The notes beneath the pieces are model-generated. The model searched no databases, was not told where the DNA came from, and saw only the letters and a program-made list of their open reading frames with translations. 64,000 nt of DNA from Echinarachnius parma (Eukaryota > Echinodermata > Echinoidea > Clypeasteroida > Echinarachniidae): NCBI GenBank assembly GCA_037951105.1, contig JBAMJV010012437.1:1-64000 (forward strand), given 5' to 3'. A program made the translations under genes and the position numbers. Positions 46,291-57,899 of this stretch are shown here, piece by piece; within the stretch, counting starts at the first letter, position 1, and each line of letters starts with the position of its first letter.

Positions 46291-46771
46291 TATAATGACC
46301 ATCCATGTACACTCTCAATCTCTGTATAAAGTGATATACACGTTTGACTGTACTTATGTCAGGCCATTCTGACCATCCATGTTCATTCTCAATCTCTGTA
46401 TAAAGTGATACACACACATTTCACTGTTACAAAAGGCTATAATGACCATCTATGTTCATTCTCAATCTCTGGCTTGACTGTCCTTACAAAAGGCCATAAT
46501 GGCCATCCATGTCCATTCTCAATCTCTACATAAAGTGATATACAGGTTTGACTGTACTTACGTCAGGCAATTCTGACCATCCATTTTCATTCTCAATCTC
46601 TGTATAAAGTGATAGGCCTATACATACATTTCACTGTTACAAAAGGCTTTAATGACCATCTATGTTCATTCTCAATCTTTGGCTTGACTGCACTTACACT
46701 AGGCCATAATGACCATCCATGAGCATTCTCATTTTCTGTATAAAGTGATATACAGGTTTAACTGTACTTAC
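46290..46771 (-). repeat. Tandem decayed copies of the exon 8 end plus 5' splice donor
   Basis: Seven or eight units of about 57-80 bp. Each contains, on the minus strand, GAGAATGAACATGGATGGTC (the end of exon 8) followed by GGCC and a GTAAGT-like or decayed donor, then a spacer ending in TTTATACAG. Units fall into three spacer types that alternate, suggesting a higher-order period of about 205-210 bp. Confidence 0.75.
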
Positions 46772-46944
46772 ATCAGGCCATTCTGACCATCCATGTTCAT
46801 TCTCAATCTCTGCAAGCGATCCCACTGGAACCCGGCAGTCTACATTGACCCAGGTGTCTGGCCTGGTGTAGATGATGACCGTTCCATCACTTCGAATTTG
46901 GACTGGATGAAGAGACTGAACTGTCAATTGGGTACTAACATGCT
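46772..46944 (-). CDS. Exon 8: N-terminal half of an immunoglobulin-like domain
   Basis: Acceptor ccactgtag, donor GTAAGTACAG (strong), phase 1 to 0, 173 nt. The peptide TVIIYTRPDTWVNVDCRVP supplies the B-strand Cys of an Ig fold, followed by NEHGWSEWPD with candidate C-strand Trp. The partner F-strand Cys is on exon 9, about 52 residues later, a normal Ig spacing. A weaker internal donor at 46825 would shorten the exon. The intron immediately downstream is a tandem array of decayed copies of this exon's end plus donor (46290-46771). Confidence 0.7.
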
Positions 46945-47891
46945 CTACAGTGGGGGAAAAAATGGAAAAAAAAGTTTTATGCTAATCGAGCAAATGGTTC
47001 TTACAATATTGTAATAAGGTAATAAGCATATACAATCATGACAAATCTTAAGAACTTAAACTTCGGCTCACTGTTATTTGAATTTTGGCTTTGAATTAGT
47101 AGAAATACCAGGGCTTCCGCCGCATCCGCGTAAACGCCGCATGCCGACTTTGAGCATTGAAATTGAACAAAAAAAAGTGGGAGAAAAGTGCGCTAGGAAA
47201 ACTGGCGACAAAAAAAGCGGGAATTTAATGGTTTTCCAAATTGTTCTCATCTTGATATATTTCTTTAACAATACGGAAATATAGTTACAAAATATTCAGA
47301 ATTACCTTAGTTTCGAGCAAAAATATAGTTTTCCTGAATAGAACTCTAGTGCTACATGTATTACGAGATTGCCAGCACTTACGAGATTGTCAGCGCAGCT
47401 GGCTTACGCATGTACATGTACAAATATTTACGTATAAATGTATAAATATTTACATCGACTCAATCGCGTAGCTCGCGAGCACGCCTTAGCACGCGTGTTG
47501 TTGTTGTCAGTCAAGAGTGAAAATTTGACTATCGCCGCCTATGCGCCGCACCCCAACTTTGCAGGGTTTTTTTGAGGAAAAAGTATGCGGCGATTACGCC
47601 GGCGAATATTATGTATGTCGGGCAAATCAAATTTTCATAGATGGTGTAATCTGGTTGCCCAATCAGGCAATAAACATTTTTGTTCAAGAGAAAAATTACA
47701 TTCCAAACATATCAATTTTATCTAGAAATCCGAGGAATTTGTCAAGCAGATCAAGCTACCCAGTCCAATTTATGTTTTTATTGTTTCATGTTGGTTTTCC
47801 AGGCAAGTAAATTGTCTGTTTGGGCAAAATTTAAGATTTTATTTGCCCAACTAGGCGAGCAGAAACAAAGTTAGTTTTGATGCTTGCATAC
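46945..47891. other. Intron between exons 7 and 8
   Basis: 47100-47240 and 47535-47610 carry related cgccgcat...aacttt motifs, probably MITE fragments. 47640-47870 contains ttgcccaatcaggcaa-type words also found at 60380-60660. No exon recognised. Confidence 0.4.
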
Positions 47892-48149
47892 CACAAGTGG
47901 GTTCTATTCCTCCCCATCTGCCTGCTGCACAAGTTCTCCGAGCCGAGCCACGCAGGGAATAGGCGCCGGGGTCTGAGCATCGTGCAACTAGAACGGTCCC
48001 CTCTGGAAGCAGAGTCCTAGGAAAGAAAAGGAGGTCCATCGTCTCGTCCCCGTTAACAAACTGCAAGATGCGGCTCGCAGACGAAGGCTTGTCACAATTT
48101 CGCACTACGGGCACTGTGTCGAAGGGAATCATATTATATTGCTTGTCTT
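47892..48149 (-). CDS. Exon 7: divergent sushi/CCP module 6
   Basis: The donor GTATGC after TGTG is clear and ends in phase 1. The 5' border is less certain: AG sites give in-frame phase-1 starts at 48149 or 48146 after a weak pyrimidine tract. There are four cysteines: RNCDKP, ARCSDPGA, RTCAAGRW and PTCG. The first inter-cysteine stretch is long (FVNGDETMDLLFFPRTLLPEG). RWGGIEPTC is the standard CCP end. Confidence 0.72.
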
Positions 48150-50908
48150 CTTCATGGCTGAGTTAAAAAATCATAGTTTAATATAAAGTAAATTACCCAA
48201 TTATCTGATTTCTCCTTTACTGAAATAATTGTAAAACTGCTGAAAACTGCTTATCCACTACAAAGACAAGTGTAATCAAATATAAGTCAATGTAGCCAAG
48301 CTTTCGAATCTGGCATATCCTCTGTGTAGCCTGAGATAAATGACAAGTTCTTTACTTAAATACAAAATTCTTCTTTAATCAACGTGAGAGGATAATAATA
48401 ATTCATGACACATATTTATTGTTATAATGATTTGTTTTATGCATGACCACCAAAGCAACGCCTGGTTGTGAACTTGTTTATAGCTGGTGGGGGGGGGGGG
48501 GGGGGTAGTCTTTAGTGGCATAACCCTCTCTTTGCCTTGAGCGGCAATCTCAATATTTGCTGACATGCAAAACATGCCAATTGGCGTTGGGTAATTATCT
48601 GCACTGCCAGCCACTTAGAACAATCTGTTCCTGTTTCTGTGAAAAAGAACCTACAGCTCCACAAGACTTAATAAGGTTGTGGTACAAGCTAAAATGAATG
48701 ATTGGCTTACCTATACAGCCGCACCCTAATATTTCCAACAGTTTTAGAGTAAAAAGTAAGAAAAATTTCCAAAACTTTACTCATATGTTACGGAAAAATG
48801 CATATGGCAATTCCATGATTAGAGTGACATTCAACCCAATTTTCTATTACATTTTTCTAAAATCCTGGTTCTTTTTCAAGCTAAATTATCTCATGAATCA
48901 CAATAAAACAGAGAGAGCTTTAATTTCCTATCTTTAAATCACACTGGCGGGTCCTCGTTACAGAAACAGAACTATACACGAAATGGCACATGTGGGACTA
49001 CACATGTTGGAAACGCAGTTTTATAGGATTTTAAAGAAATTCATAATTTATTTTTCTGTTTTTACTGTTGGATTATGTAAAACACTTCATATTACACCAA
49101 CCAGTGTCTCCTCTATGAATTTGAAATGCATATTCATGCAAAAAACATCATTTTAATTTGGACGGACAAACTGTAACGTAACTTACCGTAACGTTACTAA
49201 CCAAGTTTTTGTTGTTTCTACTAAAACCCAAAAGACATATTTCAATTTTCTATACATCACACCATTTGCCAAGACACTGTCAATCGTATAATAATACAAA
49301 TTTGTTTCAGATGACTCCTGTTTGCGAGAAATATTTTTCACAAGGACTCGATTAGTTTTTCCATGTCCTTTTTTTGTAACGTTACTATTAAACCAAAGTT
49401 TGAGTTTGTGTTGTCACTCACTGAAATGTGTGTAATGGTTTTAAATTACTGTTTGAAGACGGTTTTGTCAGAAGGTATTGAATGTATCAAAAATTAAAAG
49501 AAAATATTCAGGCATCTTTATGTAGCATCCTATTATATTGTACAAGATGCCTTCAAATGTAACGTTACTAACCGTGGAATTATTAGATGAATAGAATTGC
49601 AATGTATATGTCATATTTGAGATGTAGTCTTTGAACACTCAAGTTTGTTTTTGCTGCACACGATTGCAGTGTAAATTGAAATCACAGATTTGATCCGGCC
49701 ACAGCATCTGTCCGGGAAGTACAATTTAGGAGGGATGGCTGCTAATTTTCCTTAAGTTTAGTTACCAAATCTAAACAAAGCCACTAAATCCAACTATGGA
49801 CCAGTTCACAGATAGCATTTCTCACTTGACCCCTGATTTACAATTATGGGTAGGCTATAGAGCCTTTACTCTGTGCAATCATGTTCAGAGTGGCAGATGG
49901 TTGTCATGAGATATCTTTTGTTACCTTTCATGAGAACAATTGATCAACCTTCGCATCAAGGAATTTCCAATTGATGTACACAAGAATAACAAGTAAAGAA
50001 CCTTATCCAGTCCTTTCAATTCGATGAATACACAACTTTCTCATTTGACCTTTGTATTGCACATTGTATTGCACATGCACAAAACGTAACTGTGAACTGG
50101 TGTATATAGCCACCAAATCAAACCATTGCCACCAAACTTAACCTAAATCCACTTTATTTATGGATAGGGTTAGGATAAGACTTGTTCACAACGGTGAACC
50201 ATATTATTGAAATTGGAAGTTAGTACGGTAACAAAAATGATATATCGGCACCTCTGACAAAATCTGCACACGGATCTTGTCCAACCGGACTAATCCTGCG
50301 ACCGGAATATTCCCACAATCGGACTATCTCCCTCCCAACCGGCATCCTCTAGTTTGTGCAATGTTGGCATCATTTCACATATTTACTTCTAGTGGAAGAT
50401 TTACGCTTTATTTCTCCTCAAAACATTGGCCAGTGCAGTTTGTAAGGTTAGCGCACACTATCAGATACATGCTTTTTCACAAAAAGCTCAAACACAAATT
50501 AACGCAAGGGGCCGGTTTAAAAAAGTAGTGCCGCTGTAAAGTACACTTACTATATCAAAACACTACGCTTTGATTGGCTCAAATGGGATAGTGGTGCAAG
50601 ATAGCCAATCAAGATTCTAACTGGAAACTCACTGCATCAAGTCACAGGTTCAGTAAGATACGTGTTTGGCATAATTGATTTGGAGGGGAAAATAAATATT
50701 ATTTAATTACGTACAGATTCTGACTAAAGATTTTCTCTAGTTAAGGAAGCATGAAACTAGGCAATTAGGAATGATAGCTTCTGATTATAAGGGTTCTTCA
50801 TAGATAAGCAGTACAAGTACCAATTAATCAACCCATCATTTATTCCAGTCATGTTGATGCCCTAGCTGTCTGCGATCATGCTCATTTTCATGCAGATTCA
50901 AAACTCAC
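48150..50908. other. 2.8-kb intron between exons 6 and 7
   Basis: A G-run at 48487-48506. The palindrome gtaacgttac recurs at about 49190, 49376 and 49558. aaccggactaatcctgcgaccgg with related CCGG words at 50280-50350. No exon, RNA gene or identifiable transposon was seen. Confidence 0.4.
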
Positions 50909-51130
50909 CGCAAATGGGAATGGGCTCCAACCAGTTCCCGTTCTGACATTCGACCCAGACAGCAGACTGAGCATTGTAACCAATATCCCTGCAACGGACT
51001 GAAATACTGAGCCTGCTTCCATCTGGTGCACCCTCGTTGTAGACGTAGAGCGCTCCCCTACCCTGAACGGAGTACAATTCACTGTTTGACGCCTCTGGCA
51101 GGAAACAGGGCAGCGGTCCCGTAGGTTCAG
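50909..51130 (-). CDS. Exon 6: divergent sushi/CCP module 5
   Basis: Acceptor ctttgcag, donor GTGAGT, phase 1 to 1, 74 codons. Four cysteines: PCFLPE, VRCRDIGY, VECQNGNW and PICG. The Cys1-Cys2 spacing is long (about 40 residues, with YVYNEGAPDGSR inserted), while NGNWLEPIPIC is a canonical CCP end. This is best read as a CCP with an enlarged hypervariable loop. Confidence 0.78.
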
Positions 51131-51454
51131 CTGCAAAGTGATTTTCAATTTCAATTTTATTTCCACATTAAAAAAAAAACACATGTACAATATAATACTC
51201 AACAACATATGCAAAAGATAAAACAGAGAAATTCAGAAAACAAAGAATACCATAATATGGGGGGGATAAACAGAAGCCAATATGGCCTATCAAAGGTTTA
51301 TCCCAAGACACATGAACTAAATATATACATAATGGCATACAAATTGAAGGCAAAGACTAGAACGCCCCCAAAACAAAACAAGACAAGCAATGACAAACAT
51401 TTACATTTGTTGTGGGTGGGGTGTATCCCAGTTCTATCATTTGGCTTTTATTAC

Positions 51455-51649
51455 CTTGATTGACGCATTCTGGCACTGTGCCTGTCCACTGGCCAAAGCT
51501 GCACATCCTGAACTGGTTGCCTTCCAGAACGCGGTCACGGCCCTCACACTGGTACCTGACCCTGTCCCCGTGGGTGTATCCCTCCCCCCCTGATACCGAT
51601 ATTTTGTGAATCGTTGCGAAGTTTGCATTGCCAGGTGTAGGACACATGA
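51455..51649 (-). CDS. Exon 5: sushi/CCP module 4
   Basis: Acceptor gtcttacag, donor GTAATA, phase 1 to 1, 65 codons. Cysteines are MCPTPG, YQCEGRDR, RMCSFGQW and PECVNQ. The SFGQWTGTVPEC end matches the CCP consensus closely and resembles exon 4 (LFGQWVGS), suggesting these two are sister modules. The usual Gly-Tyr after Cys2 is replaced by EGRDR. Confidence 0.82.
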
Positions 51650-52360
51650 CTGTAAGACAGGGATAGAAAAGATTGTGAAATTACTAGATTTGAAATAACA
51701 CAAAATGAAAACAATTTATATAATTATAACATTTATAAAACATTTAAAATCGTAAGGATATATTATCACTTCTGCTAATAAAATGATTGAAAATAACATT
51801 CCATAAATATTCTGAACTTCATATGGCATGCTTGATGATTTTAGCTTGTTGAGTGCAATGTTTACAACCTGCAGTTGTATTTGTATTATATAAATTGTGC
51901 ACCAAAAATTTAATATTGACAATTATTGTTTTCACTATTATTTGTCACTTTCTTGCAACAGCATTTTCTACTTGCTAAAATACATACAAGCAACAATACA
52001 AATACTAGGTAAAATAAAAGCAGAAATGGTATATACAAATTCATTTGATAATTAGCAAAAATCCTAAAAACTTGGTTGGCACTCTAGCAATTCTCACATA
52101 CCTCATTGTGTTAGTTCTACCAAAAGAAGGAACAACTATCATTTTTCCTAATTTTTGTTCCATTGATAAAGATTTTCAGATTCATAATTATTACTGTGCA
52201 CAAAGTCAGTAAAATGAGTTTGGAAATATCATTCTGCATTTTTGCTCATCACTCAGTGGACATACAGAAACATGCATTTTATAAACCCATCTTCATTTTT
52301 TGCACATGTCAGCAAAGTCGCTTCAAGTGGAAATTTTCCTCTTTTTTTTTAGTTTCATAC
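51650..52360. other. Intron between exons 4 and 5, nothing recognised
   Basis: AT-rich sequence, no repeat recognised. Confidence 0.4.
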
Positions 52361-52558
52361 CTCTCTCACACGATGCCTGGAAGGAGCCGACCCACTGGCC
52401 AAAGAGACAACGTGGTAATTGTGGCTGGTCGCTGTTGTCATTCACAAGTTCGTATCCAGTTCTACAAGCCACTGTGACCACACTGCCATGTGCAAAGCGA
52501 CGACCACCAGTGGTAGACATGTTAGGCGGGAAATTCAAATCTCTTCTGTGACATGAAG
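52361..52558 (-). CDS. Exon 4: sushi/CCP module 3
   Basis: Acceptor aatatgcag, donor GTATGA, phase 1 to 1, 66 codons. Four cysteines: SCHRRD, VACRTGYE, PRCLFGQW and ASCERG. The FGQW box with its conserved Trp and the RTGYEL strand are typical of CCP modules. A short insert (NDNSDQPQLP) lies between Cys2 and Cys3. Neighbouring CCP exons are 270-720 bp away with the same phase, consistent with module duplication. Confidence 0.82.
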
Positions 52559-52826
52559 CTGCATATTTTGAGAAAAACAATTGTTGATGAGACTGAAAAA
52601 ATCATTATCATACAGTCAAGCCTGTCTATAGTGATGAACTGTATATGGCGCAACCAACCTGCTTACAGTGGCTACCACGCATGACCCTCTGCAAAAATAA
52701 ACAATGGTATGGAACCTGTCTGAATAAAGGTCACCTGTCTACAGTTGCTATTTTTCTTGTTCGCCATATAATGATTTTTAAATATAATAAATAGGAAGTT
52801 ACAGAGGTTTTTAATGTCCAACTCAC

Positions 52827-53009
52827 CAGGTTCACAGGATGGACTATGTGGGACTACACGCCCTAGAGAACAAGAAATGGGACGGCGCGATTGTTTCTGG
52901 TAGCCGGGGTCACAGGTGAAGTTGATGGCATCACCATGTTTAATAAAGGCCTGGGCTCTCTGATCCAGATGACCATGACTCACTTGTATTTCCGAGTAGG
53001 GACACGATT
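52827..53009 (-). CDS. Exon 3: sushi/CCP module 2
   Basis: Acceptor ttcttcag after a pyrimidine tract, donor GTGAGT, phase 1 to 1, 61 codons. Cysteines are SCPYSE, NFTCDPGY, ISCSLG and PSCEPG. The Cys3-Cys4 loop reads SLGRVVPHSPS and lacks the usual Trp, an oddity for a CCP. NFT is a possible N-glycosylation site. The 3' LTR of the gypsy element begins only 77 bp upstream of this exon (53086), so the retrotransposon landed close to the 3' splice site. Confidence 0.8.
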
Positions 53010-53085
53010 CTGAAGAAAAAAAAGAAACAAGGAACAGAAAACATGTGAATATAAACATCCTAATACTAATCGATTGGGTGAGAGT

Positions 53086-53239
53086 TGTGAAGCGTGCCTG
53101 ATGGCATATAATAAGGAGGCATTGTTCAACTACGTTATGAGTTATAGGTAGCCATTTTATTCCAACGATATGTTGCTAGGTGACGTCATAAACGATATAC
53201 ATATACGGTATCGATACATGAATCTCATATATCGTAACA
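53086..53239 (-). repeat. 3' LTR
   Basis: 154 bp, identical to the 5' LTR. It ends 77 bp upstream of host exon 3 on the transcribed strand. Confidence 0.9.
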
Positions 53240-53252
53240 TCCCCCTTCCTTT
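53240..53252 (-). promoter_or_regulatory. Polypurine tract
   Basis: AAAGGAAGGGGGA on the minus strand immediately precedes the 3' LTR. Confidence 0.75.
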
Positions 53253-53827
53253 GAAGTTAAATACCATCCCCTTTAACAAACCATGTTCTAATAAGTTGTA
53301 CAATATAATGCAATTGACCATAACATAAAATGCTATACTTGTAGAAACTTCTTAATCAACCTTGCTTATTTTACTAACACTATTATTTAATAAATGTTTG
53401 CCCATACTATTATACTGCGGCCATTCGAGGGTGATTAGCATAACAATGTACTCAAATAAGCTTATATTATTTCGGTGTGTTAAGCTTCAATATTGCGACA
53501 GTGTTTGTAAGTATAATAATGACTATTTCAGTATGGTTCCTATAAGACATATTATTAACGCTCAAAGAAAACCTTAACAGGTAACAATAACGTGTCAATA
53601 ACTTTCTTGACCCAACAACAAATATAACAATAACGGCAGTCTCTTGACACTGCCATGTCCTTCAACTACATAACACATTGGGGGCCAACTTGGCGCCTTC
53701 CTCCCTTCCTTAAAAAAAAGAATGCAAAAGAATAATATTTGCATGCTTTTGTTCATGCTTACATCAACCTAGAAAAATCATGTCTCTGACTTTTCATTAT
53801 GTTCGCGTAAACCTGGGTGTATGTTCA

Positions 53828-56125
53828 CTAAGGCTGATATCTGGCCGGTTTTCGAATTGTGCGACCTGATCTGGTGGTTCTATAATCAGAGTGTGCATTT
53901 GTGTGCAGAGTGTTGTGATTGCGTTCTGCGTTGGGTGTGTTTGCGCTGTGACTGTCCCTGCTAGTGGGTGTGTCGTGTTGGTGTGGTGCGGGGTCGTCAG
54001 CAAAGTGTATACGTTTGGCAATTTCTTGCGCATGATTGAGCGTACTACTGACTGGAATCTCCCTCAAGTGGGAGCGATTGCGACGAAGAATAGCGCCGTT
54101 GGGGGTGGCGACCTCATACGACCGTGGTTCGGCACACACCCTTGAGATCTTCGCGGGTACCCACGTGTGCTCCTGCGGGTGTAGGACACGGACCTGTTGT
54201 CCTACGTGAAGTGGTGGGAGCTCTGTCCCAGCATGTTTGTCATGTGTTTCCTTCATTCTAGTTTGCCTCTGCAGGAGATGCTCCGTGTCGGATGCATTGT
54301 CTGCAAGATGGTGGCTAGGAAGACTGGTCCTGATGGGTCTTCCTAATAGAAGTTCAGCTGGAGACTTCATGTGCGAGTCAATTGGTGTCGCTCGGAGATG
54401 GAGCATTGCTATCTGTGCGTCTTGACCAGTCATGCTGCACTTCTTGAGCAGTGACTTGACAGTCCGTACCATGCGCTCTGCCAGTCCATTGGACCTAGGA
54501 TAATGTGGTGATGAGGTCACGTGGGTGATTGACCATTTCTTGCACATTTCCTGGAATGGTCGTCCGGAAAACTGGGGGCCGTTGTCTGATACGATTTCTG
54601 CAGGTGGACCAAACAGGCTAAAGACTCCACTCATCACTCCTGCTACTGCTGCACTTGAAGTGTCTTTCAGTTTGTAAAGTACTGGGTACTTCGAATGGTA
54701 GTCTGTGATGAGGAGATAGTCCTGTCTGTTCAAGGTGAACAGGTCTGTTCCCAGCTTGGTCCAGGGAGCTGTTGGAACATCATGTGGTTGGAGAGGTTCC
54801 TTTTGCTGTCTTGTTTGCAGTTCCTGGCACGCAGGGCAGTCCTTTGTGATACGCTCGATATCATTGTTGATTCCTGGCCAGAAAACTGTTTCACGGGCTA
54901 GTCTGCGCGTTCGCTCAATGCCCATGTGTCCTATGTGGAGCTGTCCTAGGATGTCTTTTTGTAGTGTTATGGGAATTACAACCTGCTTCCCTTTAAAGAG
55001 AACTCCGTGTGAGACGCCAAGCTCGTCTCTGAATGTCCAAAATGTGCGCAATGCCGTGGGCACCTCCTTGATGGATTCTGGCCAACCATTTGTCACCAGT
55101 TGCCATAGGGCACGTAGGACGGGGTCAGCAGAAGTTTCCTTCTGAAGTTCCTCTCTCTTGCTATGGCCAAAGAACATGAGATCAATGTCTAGTGAGCCTT
55201 CAATCTCTGTGCCGATGAAATCTACCGCGACATCTATGGAAATGTCCTGGCTGTCGGCAGGATTTGGCATCCTGCTCAGTGTGTCAGATAGCACCATGTG
55301 CTTTCCAGGTTTGTACCTGATGTCACACTTATATCCTTGGATCTTGATGAGTAACCTCTGAAGGCGAGGTGGTGCACTCTTGAGTGGCTTCTTCCAAATC
55401 ATCTCAAGAGGCTTGTGGTCAGTTTCCACGACAAATTCCTTTCCAAAAAGGTATGTGTGGAAGCGATTGATGCCGAATATGAGCGCTAACGTCTCTCTTT
55501 CAATGTTTGAATAGTTAGACTCGGCTGGGGAAAGGCTTTTCGATGCAAACGCTACCGGTTTGCCGCCCTGTAGTAGGCATGCTCCTACTCCCTTCATGGA
55601 TGCATCCACTTCGAGGGTTGTGTCCTTCTGTGGATCGTAGTATTGGAGACGCGCTTGCTCCGTGATAGCATCCTTGAGTATGCTGAAGGCATGTTCGTGG
55701 TCAGCATCCCAGAGGAATGGAACATCCTTCTTGAGTAGTTCCCGCAGCGGTGCTGCCTTCTCAGAGAAGTTGGGAATGTATCCAGCAAGGAATGTGAAGA
55801 GTCCAAGGCATCGCTGGACGTCCTCCTTGTCTTGAGGCGTTGGCATTGCCTTGATGGCTTCCACTTTTCCTGGATCCGGGTGGATTCCTGTCCTGGTATA
55901 GAGCGATCCGAAGAATGTGATGCTCTCCTTCTTGATGTCGCATTTCGTGCTGTTGAAGACGAGGCCCTCTCGCGCTGCTCTATCCATCAACTGACGCAGA
56001 TTTGCGTCATGTTCTTCTTCAGTCCGACCAACAACAGCTATGTCATCTGCGATGCAGACACATCCAGGCAGACCACTGATGATCCTGTCCATGTGCTGCT
56101 GGAAGACATCTTGACTGACGCGGGA
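53828..56125 (-). CDS. pol, second part: RT core, RNase H, integrase (frameshifted from gag)
   Basis: In the other frame from about 56125: SQDVFQQHM, the RT active-site IADD, RNase H with LEVDASMKG and ETDHKPLEM, integrase with an HHCC zinc finger (HIGH, CPAC), and DD35E residues in GTDLF, IVSDNGPQF and NGLAE. It ends with a basic tail and a stop at 53828. The open frame formally extends up to 56263, but that first part is out of frame with RT homology. Confidence 0.87.
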   Translation of the reverse strand, partial: SRVSQDVFQQHMDRIISGLPGCVCIADDIAVVGRTEEEHDANLRQLMDRAAREGLVFNSTKCDIKKESITFFGSLYTRTGIHPDPGKVEAIKAMPTPQDKEDVQRCLGLFTFLAGYIPNFSEKAAPLRELLKKDVPFLWDADHEHAFSILKDAITEQARLQYYDPQKDTTLEVDASMKGVGACLLQGGKPVAFASKSLSPAESNYSNIERETLALIFGINRFHTYLFGKEFVVETDHKPLEMIWKKPLKSAPPRLQRLLIKIQGYKCDIRYKPGKHMVLSDTLSRMPNPADSQDISIDVAVDFIGTEIEGSLDIDLMFFGHSKREELQKETSADPVLRALWQLVTNGWPESIKEVPTALRTFWTFRDELGVSHGVLFKGKQVVIPITLQKDILGQLHIGHMGIERTRRLARETVFWPGINNDIERITKDCPACQELQTRQQKEPLQPHDVPTAPWTKLGTDLFTLNRQDYLLITDYHSKYPVLYKLKDTSSAAVAGVMSGVFSLFGPPAEIVSDNGPQFSGRPFQEMCKKWSITHVTSSPHYPRSNGLAERMVRTVKSLLKKCSMTGQDAQIAMLHLRATPIDSHMKSPAELLLGRPIRTSLPSHHLADNASDTEHLLQRQTRMKETHDKHAGTELPPLHVGQQVRVLHPQEHTWVPAKISRVCAEPRSYEVATPNGAILRRNRSHLREIPVSSTLNHAQEIAKRIHFADDPAPHQHDTPTSRDSHSANTPNAERNHNTLHTNAHSDYRTTRSGRTIRKPARYQP

Positions 56126-57899
56126 GGCCAAAAGGGAGACGTTGGAAGCAATATCTGCCAAATGGCGTGCGAAAGGTTGTGAGTTCTTGCGATTCCTCTG
56201 CAAGGTGAACCGACCAATAGCCGGCTTTTGCATCCAACTTAGAGAAGTATCTTGCTCCAGCAAATGTGGGGTTAACTTCCTCTAATGTTGGTGTCTTGTG
56301 TGGACACCTCTTCAAGGCATCGTTGAGCCGTTTGGGGTCGAGACACAAACGAAGGGACCCATCCTTCTTGACTGCCGTAGTCATGGAACTACACCAATCG
56401 GTATGGTGTTCGACATGGCGAATGATCCCAGTGCCTTCCATGTCATTCAATTCTGTTTTGATCTTGTCTCGTAGGTGTACGCTACATTTCCTGGGCGGAT
56501 CAATCGTCGGTTTGGCATCATCCTTCAGATGCAGGGTAGCCTTTCCTTGGAAGTTGCCTATGGTGTCGAACTGCGTTGGATACTTCCGTTTCAAGTCATC
56601 AACGCCCTCGATTGGTCGCATAGGAGGAATCGTGCTACGTACCTCATTGATCGTGACTATCACCATGGCCTTGCAGCCAGGCAAGCCCAGGATGGCTGGT
56701 CCTTGAACGTCGACTACATAGAATGTTTGATTTGCCCACTTTGATCCCTTGTACTGACATAGTAGATCTATGGTGCCAACGCACCGGATCTCGGTACCAT
56801 TATATGCTTTGAGCTGCGTAAGAGTTGGGCTTAATTCCGAGCGCCAACTACCGCCATACATGTTCTGTAAGATACGCAATGGTAACGTATTACCGCTTGC
56901 CCCAGTGTCTACTTTCAACCGCAAGCAGTGTTGTCCCGATTTCTGGGGGCATACAATATCAATATTCACAAATGCTTCAGTGTCGACTGTATGTTGCGTA
57001 TCAATGGTATGAAAGAACTGTATGTCTGGCGATGGATCACTGTCAGAACCGCTATCCTGTGGGTCCTGTGAATACATTTCATGAATCTGTGTCTTACCGG
57101 TGGTACGGTTATGTTGCCAACCTCTACCACGATGCTTTGAGCTTGGTCGTTTGTGATCATGACCGCCTTCTTGCCTATGCGGGCTATTATAGCTCTGCTG
57201 ACGCTGTGACTTTCTACAAACTCTGGCCCAGTGGCCCTTTGTGCCGCAAACGTTGCACGTGTCACTGAATGCTGGGCATCGCTGGGGCGGATGTGTGCGA
57301 CCACAGTTTCTGCATGGCTTGCGCAATGTGTGGTGCGAAATCGCGCTGACCGACGTGCCCGCATCCAGGGTTTGTAGACACTGGCGACCCGCCGCGAGGG
57401 CCTCGTACTTCCTGCCCTCTGACAAGATATTGACAATCGAGTACCCTTTCGGTTGGTCCAACAGGGCCTTCTGAAACGCTTCTATCTGTGTGGAGGCAAT
57501 AATCAACTCTATGATTCTCTCCTTGAGTTCCTCCTCAGTGAAGTCACATTCACGTGCTTTATCACGGCAACGGTTAACAAACTCATCTATCGTTTCCTCG
57601 TGCCGTTGCTTGTAGCGCATCAGCTCCAACCTATGTATACGGAAATTTACGTGCACCTTTAACTGTGCTTCTATCGTGGCCCAAATCATTTCCGGCTTTG
57701 TGAGGTCAGGTTCACTAAGCCCGGACGAATTAAGTCGTTTAAGGCCTTCACCCCCAAGAGCAATTTTGACTTTGATCGCTTGCTTAGCAGGGTCTTGGAC
57801 TTCCTGGTCCTGGAGCACAAGCTCCATGCGCTGCCTAAATAGCTTAAATTCACTTGGAAGGTCGCTTGCCTTCCAGTTCATCTCAGGGTATTTTGCCAT
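56125..57899 (-). CDS. gag-pol, first part: capsid-like, two zinc knuckles, protease, RT N-terminus
   Basis: The ATG at 57899 starts MAKYPEMNWK. A capsid-like helical region is followed by two CCHC knuckles (C196-C208 as CX2CX3HX4C, C215-C228 as CX2CX4HX4C), an aspartic protease with DTGA (331-334), then reverse transcriptase through YFSKLDAKAGYW and RLPFG. The frame then changes; the remaining open frame to 56043 encodes unrelated residues and is not counted. Confidence 0.85.

Noticed and set aside
46825-46944. Shorter exon 8 ending at GTGGGA
   Set aside because: Phase-compatible but a weaker donor and a less complete Ig C-strand than the GTAAGTACAG site at 46771; kept only as an alternative.
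56043-56124. C-terminal 27 codons of the first gypsy frame
   Set aside because: After RLPFG the homology continues in the other frame; these residues are out-of-frame read-through.
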